Shown: in pieces, positions 6,189 to 13,480 of the stretch
How positions within the stretch are numbered: position 1 is the first letter of the stretch
Layout: each line of letters begins with the position of its first letter
Source: Actinomycetales bacterium
Lineage (GTDB): Bacteria > Actinomycetota > Actinomycetes > Actinomycetales > Cellulomonadaceae
Reading direction: 5' to 3'
Assembly (NCBI GenBank): GCA_012514545.1
Contig: JAAZAC010000109.1
Location: forward strand, 1 to 15,716
DNA length: 15,716 bases
Position numbers and translations under genes: made by a program
The notes under the pieces: model-generated
Told to the model about the DNA's origin: nothing
Seen by the model: only the letters and a program-made list of their open reading frames with translations
Database searches by the model: none

Positions 6189-7079
6189 GTGAGCGAGCGA
6201 CGGGGACTGCGGCTCATGGCCGTGCACGCGCACCCGGACGACGAGTCGAGCAAGGGCGCGGCCACGAGCGCGCGGTACGCCGCCGAGGGGGCCGACGTCC
6301 TCGTCGTCACGTGCACCGGGGGCGAGCGGGGGAGCCTGCTCAACCCGCGCTACCCGGACCCGCCGTCGTCGCCCGAGGCCATGACCGCGCTCCGCCGGGA
6401 GGAGATGGCGGCGGCCGCCCGGGCGCTCGGCGTGCGGCAGCACTGGCTCGGCTTCGTCGACTCCGGACTGCCGGAGGGCGACCCGCTGCCCCCGCTGCCC
6501 GAGGGCTGCTTCGCGCGCGTGCCGCTCGAGGAGGCCGCCGCGCCGCTCGTGGCGCTCGTGCGCGAGTTCCGCCCGCACGTCATGACGACGTACGACCCGA
6601 GCGGCGGCTACCCGCACCCCGACCACGTCATGTGCCACAAGGTCGCCTACGAGGCGTACCACGCGGCAGGCGACCCCGAGCGGTACCCGGGCGCGGGCCC
6701 GGCGCCGTGGCAGCCGCTCAAGCTCTACTACAACCACGACTTCTCGCTGCGGAAGATCCGCACCGTCCACGAGGCGCTGCTCGAGGCGGGGCTCGACTCC
6801 CCGTACGGCGACTGGGTGGAGTCCCGCGAGGCCCGCGAGATCCCGGAGCGGCAGGTGACCACGCGGGTGCACGTCGCCGAGTGGTTCCCCGCGCGGGACG
6901 CCGCGCTGCGGGCGCACGCCACGCAGATCGACCCGGAGGGCTTCTTCTTCGCGGTGCCCCGCGACCTCGAGGCGCGCGTGTGGCCCGTGGAGGAGTTCGA
7001 GCTCGCCGACGCCCGCGTCCCCGTGAGCCTGCCCGAGGACGACCTGTTCGCCGGCATCGACCCGGAGGAGCACCCATGA
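6189..7079 (+). CDS. mca: Mycothiol S-conjugate amidase
   Basis: A 296-residue cytoplasmic zinc amidase of the LmbE/MshB family. It cleaves mycothiol conjugates of toxins to a mercapturic acid, which is exported, and GlcN-inositol, which is recycled into mycothiol. Zinc motifs are clear: AHPDDES (14-20) and PHPDH (142-146). TCTGGERG (41-48) and YYNHDFS, which distinguish Mca-type proteins from the deacetylase MshB, are present. The GTG at 6189 has GAGAGGAG 5 bases upstream and matches the usual start; the frame is open further 5' but unsupported. The stop overlaps the next ATG (ATGA). Its presence implies the organism makes mycothiol. MshB is the main alternative, but length and context (DUF4307 and greA beside it) favour Mca. 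Confidence 0.95.
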   Translation: MSERRGLRLMAVHAHPDDESSKGAATSARYAAEGADVLVVTCTGGERGSLLNPRYPDPPSSPEAMTALRREEMAAAARALGVRQHWLGFVDSGLPEGDPLPPLPEGCFARVPLEEAAAPLVALVREFRPHVMTTYDPSGGYPHPDHVMCHKVAYEAYHAAGDPERYPGAGPAPWQPLKLYYNHDFSLRKIRTVHEALLEAGLDSPYGDWVESREAREIPERQVTTRVHVAEWFPARDAALRAHATQIDPEGFFFAVPRDLEARVWPVEEFELADARVPVSLPEDDLFAGIDPEEHP

Positions 7080-7444
7080 CCGCCCCGACCGTCCGCGCCC
7101 TCGCGCTGCTCGCCGCCCCCGTCGTGGCCGCGGTGACGGGCACGACGCCGGGCCCGACCGCCCCCGCGCCCGCCTCCTCGGGCCCGGGCATCCTCGGCTT
7201 CCTCGTCACGTTCGCGCTGGTCGTGGCGTGCATCCCGCTCTTCCTGTCGATGACGCGCAAGATCCGGGGCGTGCGCTACCGGAGCGGCGCGGACGCGCCC
7301 GAGGGCTCGGCCGCCGGTCCGGGCGCCGATGGTCCCGACGGCGCACCCGACGCGGGCCCCGACGGCGCGCCCGACAGCGCTGCGCACGAGGCCGCCGACG
7401 GCGCCGCGGGCGAGCCGGCGGAGCCGGGCGACCGACGGGCGTGA
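7076..7444 (+). CDS. Small membrane protein of unknown function next to mca
   Basis: A 122-residue protein I cannot assign to a named function. It has an N-terminal hydrophobic stretch (about 6-21, possibly a signal anchor), a Thr/Pro/Ala linker, a membrane helix (about 39-57), then a basic RKIRGVRYR patch (61-69) and an acidic Gly/Ala/Pro/Asp tail (70-122) with PDGAPD twice. The basic patch after the helix suggests the tail is cytoplasmic. The ATG overlaps the mca stop with GGAGGAG a few bases before it, and the gene's own stop overlaps the next GTG. A small membrane protein occupies the same position after mca in mycobacteria (Rv1083), which suggests a conserved partner, perhaps a membrane anchor. 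That role is inference. Confidence 0.8.
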   Translation: MTAPTVRALALLAAPVVAAVTGTTPGPTAPAPASSGPGILGFLVTFALVVACIPLFLSMTRKIRGVRYRSGADAPEGSAAGPGADGPDGAPDAGPDGAPDSAAHEAADGAAGEPAEPGDRRA

Positions 7445-8268
7445 GGGCCTGCGCCGTCGCGTTCCGCGCGGGCCGGGACGCCCGCGCGAACGCGGCGCGC
7501 GCGAGCGCGGTCGTGCGGGCGGCGGCCGCCGAGGGCGCCGACCTCGTCCTGCTCCCGGAGTACGCGGGCGCGTTCGACCCGCGCGGGGTGGGCCGGGACC
7601 TCGCCGAGCCGCTCGACGGCGCCTTCGTGACCGCGCTGCGCGAGGCCGCCCGGGCGGCCCGCGTCGTCGTCGTCGCGGGGACCCTCGTGCCCGCGGGCGA
7701 CCGTGCGGCGGGCGAGGTCGTGGCCCTGGGCGCCGACGGCGAGCTCCTCGGCACCTACCGGAAGGTGCACCTGTACGACGCCTTCGGGCGCCGCGAGTCG
7801 GACGACCTCGTCGCGGGCGACCCGGCGGCGCCGCCGCTCGTCGTGCCCGTCGGCGGGCTCGCCGTCGGCGTGCTGACCTGCTACGACGTGCGGTTCCCGG
7901 AGTCCGCCCGGCGGCTCGTCGACGCGGGCGCGGACGTGCTCGCCGTGCCGGCGGCGTGGGCCGCCGGCGAGCGCAAGGCCGACCAGTGGGAGACGCTCGT
8001 GCGCGCCCGGGCGATCGAGAACACGTGCTACGCGCTCGGCGCCGTGCAGCACGGCCCGGGCGTCACCGGTGACGCGCTCGTCGTCGGGCCCGACGGCGCG
8101 GTGCTCGCCCGGGTGGACGCCGTCGCCCTGGCGACCGCCGAGCCCGCGACGGACGCGTGGGCGGCCGCGGACCTCTCGCCCGCCGAGGTGGCGGCGGTGC
8201 GCGAGCGCAACCCGTCGCTGGCGAACCGGCGGTACGCCGTCGTGCCGCGCCCCGGGCCGCGGGCCTAG
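7441..8268 (+). CDS. Carbon-nitrogen hydrolase (nitrilase superfamily)
   Basis: A 275-residue cytoplasmic enzyme of the nitrilase superfamily. The catalytic triad is visible: Glu40 in LLPEYAG, Lys108 in TYRKVHLYDAFG, and Cys147 in LTCYDVRFPE. RARAIENTCY (about 190-199) is also typical. The YRKVHLYD and CYDVRFPE forms are like the Nit branch, whose eukaryotic member Nit1 hydrolyses deaminated glutathione, and like omega-amidases; a nitrile substrate is unlikely. The GTG start overlaps the upstream stop, making it the third gene of an mca operon. A role in repair or turnover of thiol metabolites is therefore attractive, but this is inference from neighbours. It converges on trhA with 16 bases between stops. 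Confidence 0.9.
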   Translation: MRACAVAFRAGRDARANAARASAVVRAAAAEGADLVLLPEYAGAFDPRGVGRDLAEPLDGAFVTALREAARAARVVVVAGTLVPAGDRAAGEVVALGADGELLGTYRKVHLYDAFGRRESDDLVAGDPAAPPLVVPVGGLAVGVLTCYDVRFPESARRLVDAGADVLAVPAAWAAGERKADQWETLVRARAIENTCYALGAVQHGPGVTGDALVVGPDGAVLARVDAVALATAEPATDAWAAADLSPAEVAAVRERNPSLANRRYAVVPRPGPRA

Positions 8269-8284
8269 GGGGTCGGCGCGCTCG

Positions 8285-8986
8285 TCAGCCCGCGCCGTAG
8301 GTCGCGATGCTCACCGCGACGTAGTGGCACGTGAAGCCCGCGACGGTGAGCGCGTGGAAGATCTCGTGGAACCCGAACCAGCGGGGGCTCGGGTTCGGCC
8401 GCTTGAGGCCGTACACGATCGCGCCGACCGTGTACGCGATGCCGCCCGCGATGACGAGCCACAGGACGGCGGGCCCGCCGGCGTCGGAGAAGTCCGGCAG
8501 GAACCACACGGCGACCCAGCCGAGCGCCACGTAGATCGGCACGTAGAGCCAGCGGGGCGCGCCCAGCCAGAACACGCGCATGAGCAGCCCCGCGAACGCG
8601 CCCGACCACACGATGACGAGCAGGTTCCGCTTCGTGGGCCAGTCGAGGAGCAGCACCGTCAGCGGCGTGTAGGTGCCCGCGATGATGAGGAAGATGTTCG
8701 TGTGGTCCATGCGGCGCAGGACGCCGGCCACGCGGGGCGACCACCGGCCGCGGTGGTAGACGGCGCTCGTGCCGAACAGCAGCACTGCGGAGACGCCGAA
8801 CACGACGTTGGCGAGCCGGGCCGGCGTCGTCGGCGAGAGCGCGACGAGGACGATCGCGGCGGCCAGCACGAACGGCGCCACGCCCGCGTGGATCCAGCCC
8901 CGCAGGCGGGGCTTCACGGCGTCGAGGGCGGCCGCGGCGCGCTCCCGCACGCCCTCGCCCGAGCCGGTGTCCGCCGTCGTCGACAT
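8285..8986 (-). CDS. trhA: Hemolysin III / TrhA family membrane protein (PAQR superfamily)
   Basis: A 233-residue protein with seven membrane helices (about 32-50, 57-76, 95-113, 121-139, 145-163, 172-192, 208-228). The PAQR metal-site pattern is complete: SAVYHRG (74-80, His78), MDHTNIFLIIAGTYTP (93-108) and HEIFHALTVAGFTCHY (207-222, with His207, His211 and His221). The name hemolysin III is historical; bacterial TrhA proteins have been linked to membrane fluidity and lipid homeostasis, like the eukaryotic PAQR receptors. The ATG at 8986 has GAGGAG about 5 bases upstream. The promoter region holds a perfect 9-2-9 palindrome (9033-9052) overlapping a TAGGTT -10 box, so a dimeric repressor probably controls it. 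It sits beside a prenyltransferase, as in mycobacteria. Confidence 0.92.
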   Translation of the reverse strand: MSTTADTGSGEGVRERAAAALDAVKPRLRGWIHAGVAPFVLAAAIVLVALSPTTPARLANVVFGVSAVLLFGTSAVYHRGRWSPRVAGVLRRMDHTNIFLIIAGTYTPLTVLLLDWPTKRNLLVIVWSGAFAGLLMRVFWLGAPRWLYVPIYVALGWVAVWFLPDFSDAGGPAVLWLVIAGGIAYTVGAIVYGLKRPNPSPRWFGFHEIFHALTVAGFTCHYVAVSIATYGAG

Positions 8987-9032
8987 CGGTCTCCTCGTGT
9001 CGTCGTGGGGTGGGGGCTCGCGGACGACCGCG

Positions 9033-9052
9033 AACCTACGCCCGCGTAGGTT
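9033..9052. promoter_or_regulatory. Perfect palindromic operator between trhA and the prenyltransferase gene
   Basis: AACCTACGC (9033-9041), CC, GCGTAGGTT (9044-9052): 9-base arms without mismatch in an otherwise GC-rich region. The ends form TAGGTT -10 boxes on both strands. The minus-strand copy would start trhA near 9026 with a leader of about 40 nt; the plus-strand copy would start near 9059. Form and position suggest a TetR-like dimer site covering the promoter. The regulator itself is not in the window. Confidence 0.6.
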
Positions 9053-9148
9053 ACTGCATCCGCCGGTGCCGTTCGGCCCGTTCGGCCGCCTCCACGAGAC
9101 CTCCACGGCACGCCCCGGGCCGGTGGGCCGCCGCCCGGCCGCGGGCGG

Positions 9149-9154
9149 TACCGT
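9149..9154 (+). promoter_or_regulatory. Possible -10 box (TACCGT) for the prenyltransferase gene
   Basis: TACCGT fits TANNNT and would give a start near 9161 and a leader of about 26 nt with a GAGGA ribosome site. No -35 is recognisable. The palindrome-linked TAGGTT at 9047-9052 is an alternative. Confidence 0.33.
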
Positions 9155-9187
9155 GACACCGACCCGCCCCAGGACGAGGACGACCGC

Positions 9188-9949
9188 ATGCGCCTGCCGC
9201 ACCCGCTCTACGGCCTCTACGAGCGCCGGCTGGCGGCCTCGCTGCGCACCGCGACCCTGCCGCGGCACATCGGCGTCATCCTCGACGGCAACCGCCGCTG
9301 GGCGCGCAGCGTCGGGCTGGACAAGTCGAGCGGCCACCGCCGCGGCGCCGACCACATCGCGGAGGTCCTGCGGTGGTCGGAGGAGGTCGGCGTCGAGGTC
9401 GTCACCCTCTGGATGCTCTCGACGGACAACCTCAGCCGGGAGCCCGAGGAGCTCGCCGAGCTCGTCGGCATCATCGTCGACGCCGTCGGCGACCTCGCGG
9501 CGACCGGGCGCTGGCGGCTGCAGGTCGTCGGCGCGCTCGACCTGCTGCCCCCCGAGGCGGTCACCGCGCTGCGGGCGGCCGAGGAGCGGACCGCGAACGT
9601 GCAGGGCATGCACGTCAACGTCGCCGTCGGGTACGGCGGCCGTCGGGAGATCGCCGACGCCGTCCGGTCCCTCCTGCGCGAGCACGCCGGCAACGGCACG
9701 TCGCTCGAGGAGCTCGCCGACCAGATCACCGTCGAGCACATCGCCGAGCACCTCTACACCAAGGGCCAGCCCGACCCGGACCTCGTCATCCGCACGTCCG
9801 GCGAGCAGCGGCTCGGCGGCTTCCTCCTGTGGCAGAGCGTGCACACGGAGTTCTACTTCTGCGAGGCGTACTGGCCGGACTTCCGGCGCGTGGACTTCCT
9901 GCGCGCGCTGCGCTCGTACGCGGCGCGCGAGCGGCGGCTCGGGCGCTGA
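9188..9949 (+). CDS. cis-Prenyltransferase (isoprenyl diphosphate synthase, short-chain type)
   Basis: A 253-residue cytoplasmic, membrane-associated enzyme that adds isopentenyl diphosphate units in cis. Motifs in order: ILDGNRRWAR (31-40, catalytic Asp33), GHRRGADH (49-56), TLWMLSTDNLSREPEEL (73-89), NVAVGYGGRREI (144-155) and RTSGEQRLGGFLLWQSVHTE (202-221, Mg-binding Glu221). The DGNRRW and LSTDNL variants replace DGNGRW and STENW of classical undecaprenyl synthases. They resemble mycobacterial Rv1086, which makes C15 Z,E-farnesyl diphosphate, the primer for the long-chain enzyme. Position next to trhA also matches Rv1086. So a short-chain product is more likely than UppS proper, but chain length needs assay. 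The ATG at 9188 has GAGGA about 8 bases upstream. A very strong palindrome follows the stop. Confidence 0.92.
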   Translation: MRLPHPLYGLYERRLAASLRTATLPRHIGVILDGNRRWARSVGLDKSSGHRRGADHIAEVLRWSEEVGVEVVTLWMLSTDNLSREPEELAELVGIIVDAVGDLAATGRWRLQVVGALDLLPPEAVTALRAAEERTANVQGMHVNVAVGYGGRREIADAVRSLLREHAGNGTSLEELADQITVEHIAEHLYTKGQPDPDLVIRTSGEQRLGGFLLWQSVHTEFYFCEAYWPDFRRVDFLRALRSYAARERRLGR

Positions 9950-9968
9950 GGCCCCCGGGCGCGGTCGC

Positions 9969-9994
9969 CGGGGCCCCGCCCGGGCGGGGCCCCG
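9969..9994. terminator. 26-base perfect GC palindrome, likely terminator after the prenyltransferase gene
   Basis: Arms at 9969-9981 and 9982-9994 are exact reverse complements, with CGGGGCCCCGCCC as the left arm. It starts 20 bases past the stop at 9949. No T-run follows. It would separate the prenyltransferase transcript from phoH2, whose own -10 candidate lies 40 bases on. Confidence 0.55.
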
Positions 9995-10033
9995 CGGCGG
10001 CGTGTCGGCGGCCGACCGCCCCGCGCGGCGTCG

Positions 10034-10039
10034 TAGCGT
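10034..10039 (+). promoter_or_regulatory. -10 box (TAGCGT) of phoH2
   Basis: TAGCGT fits TANNNT. It predicts a start near 10046 and a leader of about 30 nt with a GGAGGGA ribosome site 5 bases before the ATG. The -35 position is weak (CCGACC at 10012-10017). Confidence 0.4.
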
Positions 10040-10075
10040 CCGCCGTATCGGATGCGTCCAGCCGGAGGGAGCCCC

Positions 10076-11383
10076 ATGAGCCGGACGTTCGTGCTCGACA
10101 CCTCGGTCCTGCTGTCCGACCCCCGGGCGATGCTCCGGTTCGCCGAACACGACGTGGTGCTCCCCGTGGTCGTCATCACGGAGCTCGAGGCGAAACGGCA
10201 CCACGCCGAGCTCGGGTTCTTCGCCCGCAGCGCGCTGCGCCTGCTGGACGACCTGCGCGTCGAGCACGGCCGCCTCGACCACGCGGTGCCGGTCGGCGAC
10301 GGCGGGTCCCTGCGCGTCGAGCTCAACCACGTCGACCCGACGGTCCTGCCCGCGGGCTTCCGGCTGGGGGACAACGACAGCCGGATCCTCGCCGTCGCGA
10401 AGAACCTCGCCGACGAGGGCCGCGACGTCACGCTCGTCTCGAAGGACCTGCCGCTGCGCATCAAGGCGGCGGCGTGCGGCCTGACGGCGGAGGAGTACCG
10501 CGCGGAGCTCGCCGTCGACTCCGGGTGGACCGGCATGACCGAGCTGCACCTCGCCGAGGAGCAGATGAGCGCGCTGTACCAGGCGGAGCAGCTCGAGCTC
10601 GCCGACCTCGACCTCACGGGCCAGGACCCGGGCCCGCTGCTGTGCCACACCGGCGTCGTCGTGCACTCCCCGCGGGGCTCCGCGCTCGCGCGGGTGACCG
10701 AGGACAAGCGCCTGCGGCTCGTCCGGGGCGACCAGGACGTGTTCGGCCTGCACGGGCGCAGCGCGGAGCAGCGGATCGCCGTCGACCTGCTCCTCGACGA
10801 GTCGATCGGGATCGTCTCGCTCGGCGGCCGGGCCGGCACGGGCAAGTCGGCGCTCGCGCTGTGCGCCGGGCTCGAGGCCGTGATGGAGCGCCGCCAGCAC
10901 CGCAAGGTCATGGTCTTCCGGCCGCTGTACGCCGTCGGCGGGCAGGAGCTCGGCTACCTGCCCGGCACCGAGGCAGAGAAGATGAACCCCTGGGCGGAGG
11001 CCGTGTTCGACACGCTCGGCGCGGTCGTCTCGCGCGAGGTCGTCGAGGAGGTCCTCGACCGCGACCTGCTCGAGGTCCTCCCGCTCACCCACATCCGCGG
11101 CCGGTCGCTGCACGACGCGTTCGTCATCGTCGACGAGGCCCAGTCGCTCGAGCGCAACGTGCTGCTCACCGTGCTGTCCCGGATCGGGCTGAACTCCCGG
11201 GTGGTCCTCACGCACGACGTCGCGCAGCGCGACAACCTGCGCGTCGGCCGGCACGACGGCGTCGCCGCCGTCATCGAGGCGCTCAAGGGCCACCCGCTCT
11301 TCGCGCACGTCACGCTCACGCGCTCCGAGCGCTCGCCGGTGGCGGCCCTCGTCACCGAGATGCTCGAGGGGATCGAGGTCTAG
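10076..11383 (+). CDS. phoH2: PhoH2: PIN-domain RNase fused to a PhoH ATPase
   Basis: A 435-residue two-domain protein. Residues 1-145 are a PIN ribonuclease domain with its acidic set visible: Asp8 (FVLDTSVL), Glu36 (VITELEAKR), Asp99/Asp101 (LGDNDSR) and Asp124 (VSKDLP). From about 228 to the end is the PhoH ATPase, with Walker A GGRAGTGKSA (250-259) and Walker B FVIVDEAQ (349-356). Mycobacterial PhoH2 (Rv1095, about the same length) unwinds and cleaves RNA using ATP. The ATG at 10076 is chosen for its GGAGGGA site; an in-frame ATG at 10052 would add eight residues without one. A 25-codon frame upstream overlaps the start by ATGA, recalling the phoAT antitoxin arrangement, but is weakly supported. 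It converges on fumC with only 7 bases between. Confidence 0.95.
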   Translation: MSRTFVLDTSVLLSDPRAMLRFAEHDVVLPVVVITELEAKRHHAELGFFARSALRLLDDLRVEHGRLDHAVPVGDGGSLRVELNHVDPTVLPAGFRLGDNDSRILAVAKNLADEGRDVTLVSKDLPLRIKAAACGLTAEEYRAELAVDSGWTGMTELHLAEEQMSALYQAEQLELADLDLTGQDPGPLLCHTGVVVHSPRGSALARVTEDKRLRLVRGDQDVFGLHGRSAEQRIAVDLLLDESIGIVSLGGRAGTGKSALALCAGLEAVMERRQHRKVMVFRPLYAVGGQELGYLPGTEAEKMNPWAEAVFDTLGAVVSREVVEEVLDRDLLEVLPLTHIRGRSLHDAFVIVDEAQSLERNVLLTVLSRIGLNSRVVLTHDVAQRDNLRVGRHDGVAAVIEALKGHPLFAHVTLTRSERSPVAALVTEMLEGIEV

Positions 11384-11390
11384 CCCCGGG

Positions 11391-12803
11391 TCACTCCGGC
11401 GGCCGCGTCATCGCCAGCACGTCGAGGGCCGCGTCGAGCTGGGCCTCGGTGATCTCGCCGCGCTCGACGTAGCCGAGCTCGACGACCGCCTGCCGCACCG
11501 TGATGCCGCGCGCGACGGCGTGCTTGGCCACCTTCGCGGCGGCCTCGTAGCCGATGACGCGGTTGAGCGGCGTGACGATCGAGGGCGACGACTCGGCGTA
11601 CGCGCGGGCCCGCTCGACGTTCGCGGTGATGCCCGCGACACACCGGTCGGCGAGCAGCCGGCTCGCGTTCGCGAGCAGCCGGATCGACTCGAGGAGCGCC
11701 TGGCCCATCACCGGGATCTGCACGTTGAGCTCGAAGGCCCCGCTCGCGCCGGCCCACGCGACCGTCGCGTCGTTGCCGACCACCCGCGAGCACACCATGA
11801 GCACGGCCTCGGGGATGACCGGGTTGACCTTGCCCGGCATGATCGACGACCCCGGCTGCAGGTCGGGCAGCGCGATCTCCGCGAGCCCCGTGTTCGGGCC
11901 GGAGCCCATCCAGCGCAGGTCGTTGCAGACCTTGGTCAGGCTGACGGCGATGGTCCGCAGCGCGCCGGACAGCTCCACGAGGCCGTCCCGGGCGCCCTGC
12001 GCCTCGAAGTGGTTGCGGGCCTCGACGAGCGGCAGGCCCAGGTCGTCCCGGAGCGCGTCGATGACGTGCGCCGCGAAGCCGGGCGGGGTGTTGATCCCGG
12101 TCCCGACGGCGGTGCCGCCGAGGGGCACCTCGGTGAGCCGCGGCATCGCGGCGGCCACCCGCTCGCCCCCGAGGTGCACCGTCGCGGCGTACCCGGAGAA
12201 CTCCTGGCCGAGCGTCACGGGCGTCGCGTCCATGAGGTGGGTGCGCCCGGACTTGACGACGTCCGCGAACTCGGCGCCCTTCGCCTCCAGCGCGCCGCCG
12301 AGGTGCTCGAGCGCCGGCAGCAGGTCGTGCACCACCCCGAGCGCGGCGGCGACGTGCACCGACGTCGGGAAGACGTCGTTGGAGGACTGCGACGCGTTGA
12401 CGTGGTCGTTCGGGTGCACCTCGCGGCCCAGCCGCGCCGACGCGAGCGTCGCGAGCACCTCGTTCATGTTCATGTTCGACGACGTGCCCGACCCGGTCTG
12501 GTACACGTCCACGGGGAAGTGCTCGTCGTGCGCGCCGGCGGCCACCTCGTCGGCGGCGGCGGCGATGGCGCCCGCGACGTCGTCGGGCAGGACGCCGAGG
12601 CGCGCGTTGACGAGTGCGGCGGCCTTCTTGATCCGGGCGAGGGCCTCGATGTGGCGCCGCTCGAGCCGTGTGCCGGAGATGGGGAAGTTCTCGACGGCGC
12701 GCTGGGTCTGGGCGCGGTAGAGGGCGTGCTCGGGCACCTGGACCGTGCCCATCGTGTCGTGCTCGAGGCGGAACCCCGGGGCCGGCTGCGTGGGAGACGT
12801 CAT
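11391..12803 (-). CDS. fumC: Class II fumarate hydratase
   Basis: A 470-residue iron-free fumarase, the family's usual length, which interconverts fumarate and malate in the TCA cycle as a cytoplasmic tetramer. Key segments: TGSGTSSNMNMNEV (103-116), HPNDHVNASQSSND (130-143), SGRTHLMDATP (185-195, His189 matching the E. coli catalytic His188) and GSSIMPGKVNPVIPE (318-332, the flexible loop with the catalytic serine). These favour fumarase over aspartase or argininosuccinate lyase. The ATG at 12803 overlaps the stop of the carbonic anhydrase gene (ATGA) with GGGAG about 9 bases upstream. Two other ATGs nearby on the same strand are out of frame. Together the two genes form a likely operon. No terminator separates it from convergent phoH2. 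Confidence 0.96.
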   Translation of the reverse strand: MTSPTQPAPGFRLEHDTMGTVQVPEHALYRAQTQRAVENFPISGTRLERRHIEALARIKKAAALVNARLGVLPDDVAGAIAAAADEVAAGAHDEHFPVDVYQTGSGTSSNMNMNEVLATLASARLGREVHPNDHVNASQSSNDVFPTSVHVAAALGVVHDLLPALEHLGGALEAKGAEFADVVKSGRTHLMDATPVTLGQEFSGYAATVHLGGERVAAAMPRLTEVPLGGTAVGTGINTPPGFAAHVIDALRDDLGLPLVEARNHFEAQGARDGLVELSGALRTIAVSLTKVCNDLRWMGSGPNTGLAEIALPDLQPGSSIMPGKVNPVIPEAVLMVCSRVVGNDATVAWAGASGAFELNVQIPVMGQALLESIRLLANASRLLADRCVAGITANVERARAYAESSPSIVTPLNRVIGYEAAAKVAKHAVARGITVRQAVVELGYVERGEITEAQLDAALDVLAMTRPPE

Positions 12804-13447
12804 GCCCCCATGCTCCCATCGCCGGGCCCGAGGTCGACCGGCCCGCGGGCCACCTCCGGCACGACGCGCCCCTCGACGAGCTCGTACGTCGCGCCGACGA
12901 CCGCGCACGTGCCCGCCGCGACCGCGCGCGCCACGACGACGGAGTCCTCGACCAGCTCGCGGACGGTCGCGCGCACGTGCCGGCGCACCGCCTCGTCGTC
13001 GGGAGCCTCGCCCAGGTCGGCGACGTGCGGGCGGATCCGGTCGACGATGCCGCGGACGTACCCGACGGGCTCCCGCCCCGTGCGGACGTGGTCCCGCGTC
13101 GCCGCGACCGCCCCGCAGCCCCGGTGCCCGAGGACGACGACGAGCGGCACCCCGAGGAGCGCGACGCCGTACTCGATCGACCCGAGCACCGTCACGTCGG
13201 GCACGTGGCCGGCGGTCCGCACGACGAACAGGTCGCCCAGCCCCCGGTCGAAGATGATCTCCGCGGCCACGCGCGAGTCGGAGCAGCCGACGAGGACGGC
13301 GTAGGGCCGCTGCTCGTCGCGTACCTCCGCCCTGCGGTCCGCGCCCTGCGAGGGGTGCTCCACGGTCCCGGCGACGAAGCGGGCGTTGCCGTCGGCGAGG
13401 ACGCGCCACGCCTCGGCGGGCGTCAGGTCGGCTGGCACGCCGAGCAT
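12800..13447 (-). CDS. Beta-class carbonic anhydrase
   Basis: A 215-residue zinc enzyme that interconverts carbon dioxide and bicarbonate in the cytoplasm. Zinc ligands are clear: Cys55 in GCSDSR (54-59), and His108 and Cys111 in GHRGCGA; Asp57 and Arg59 form the usual dyad. IIFDRGLGDLFVVRTAGH (64-81) is typical and very close to M. tuberculosis CanB (Rv3588c) as I recall it. The ATG at 13447 has only a weak ribosome site; a GTG nine bases on (13438) has AGGA about 8 bases upstream and could be the real start. The stop overlaps the fumC ATG, so fumC is probably translated after it. Bicarbonate supply for the carboxylations that feed the TCA cycle is a plausible shared purpose. No clear promoter is seen upstream. 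Confidence 0.94.
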   Translation of the reverse strand: MLGVPADLTPAEAWRVLADGNARFVAGTVEHPSQGADRRAEVRDEQRPYAVLVGCSDSRVAAEIIFDRGLGDLFVVRTAGHVPDVTVLGSIEYGVALLGVPLVVVLGHRGCGAVAATRDHVRTGREPVGYVRGIVDRIRPHVADLGEAPDDEAVRRHVRATVRELVEDSVVVARAVAAGTCAVVGATYELVEGRVVPEVARGPVDLGPGDGSMGA

Positions 13448-13480
13448 CCTGGCAGGCCGCCCCCGACCGCGCGCGCCCGG

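Noticed and set aside
9069..9084. GTTCGGCC repeated twice before the prenyltransferase gene
   Set aside because: Eight-base repeats are expected by chance at this GC content and do not align with a promoter.
8987..11308. A very long minus-strand frame running through the prenyltransferase and phoH2 genes into trhA
   Set aside because: It is the complement of two well-supported genes and has repetitive Arg/Asp/Val content; trhA has its own ATG and ribosome site.
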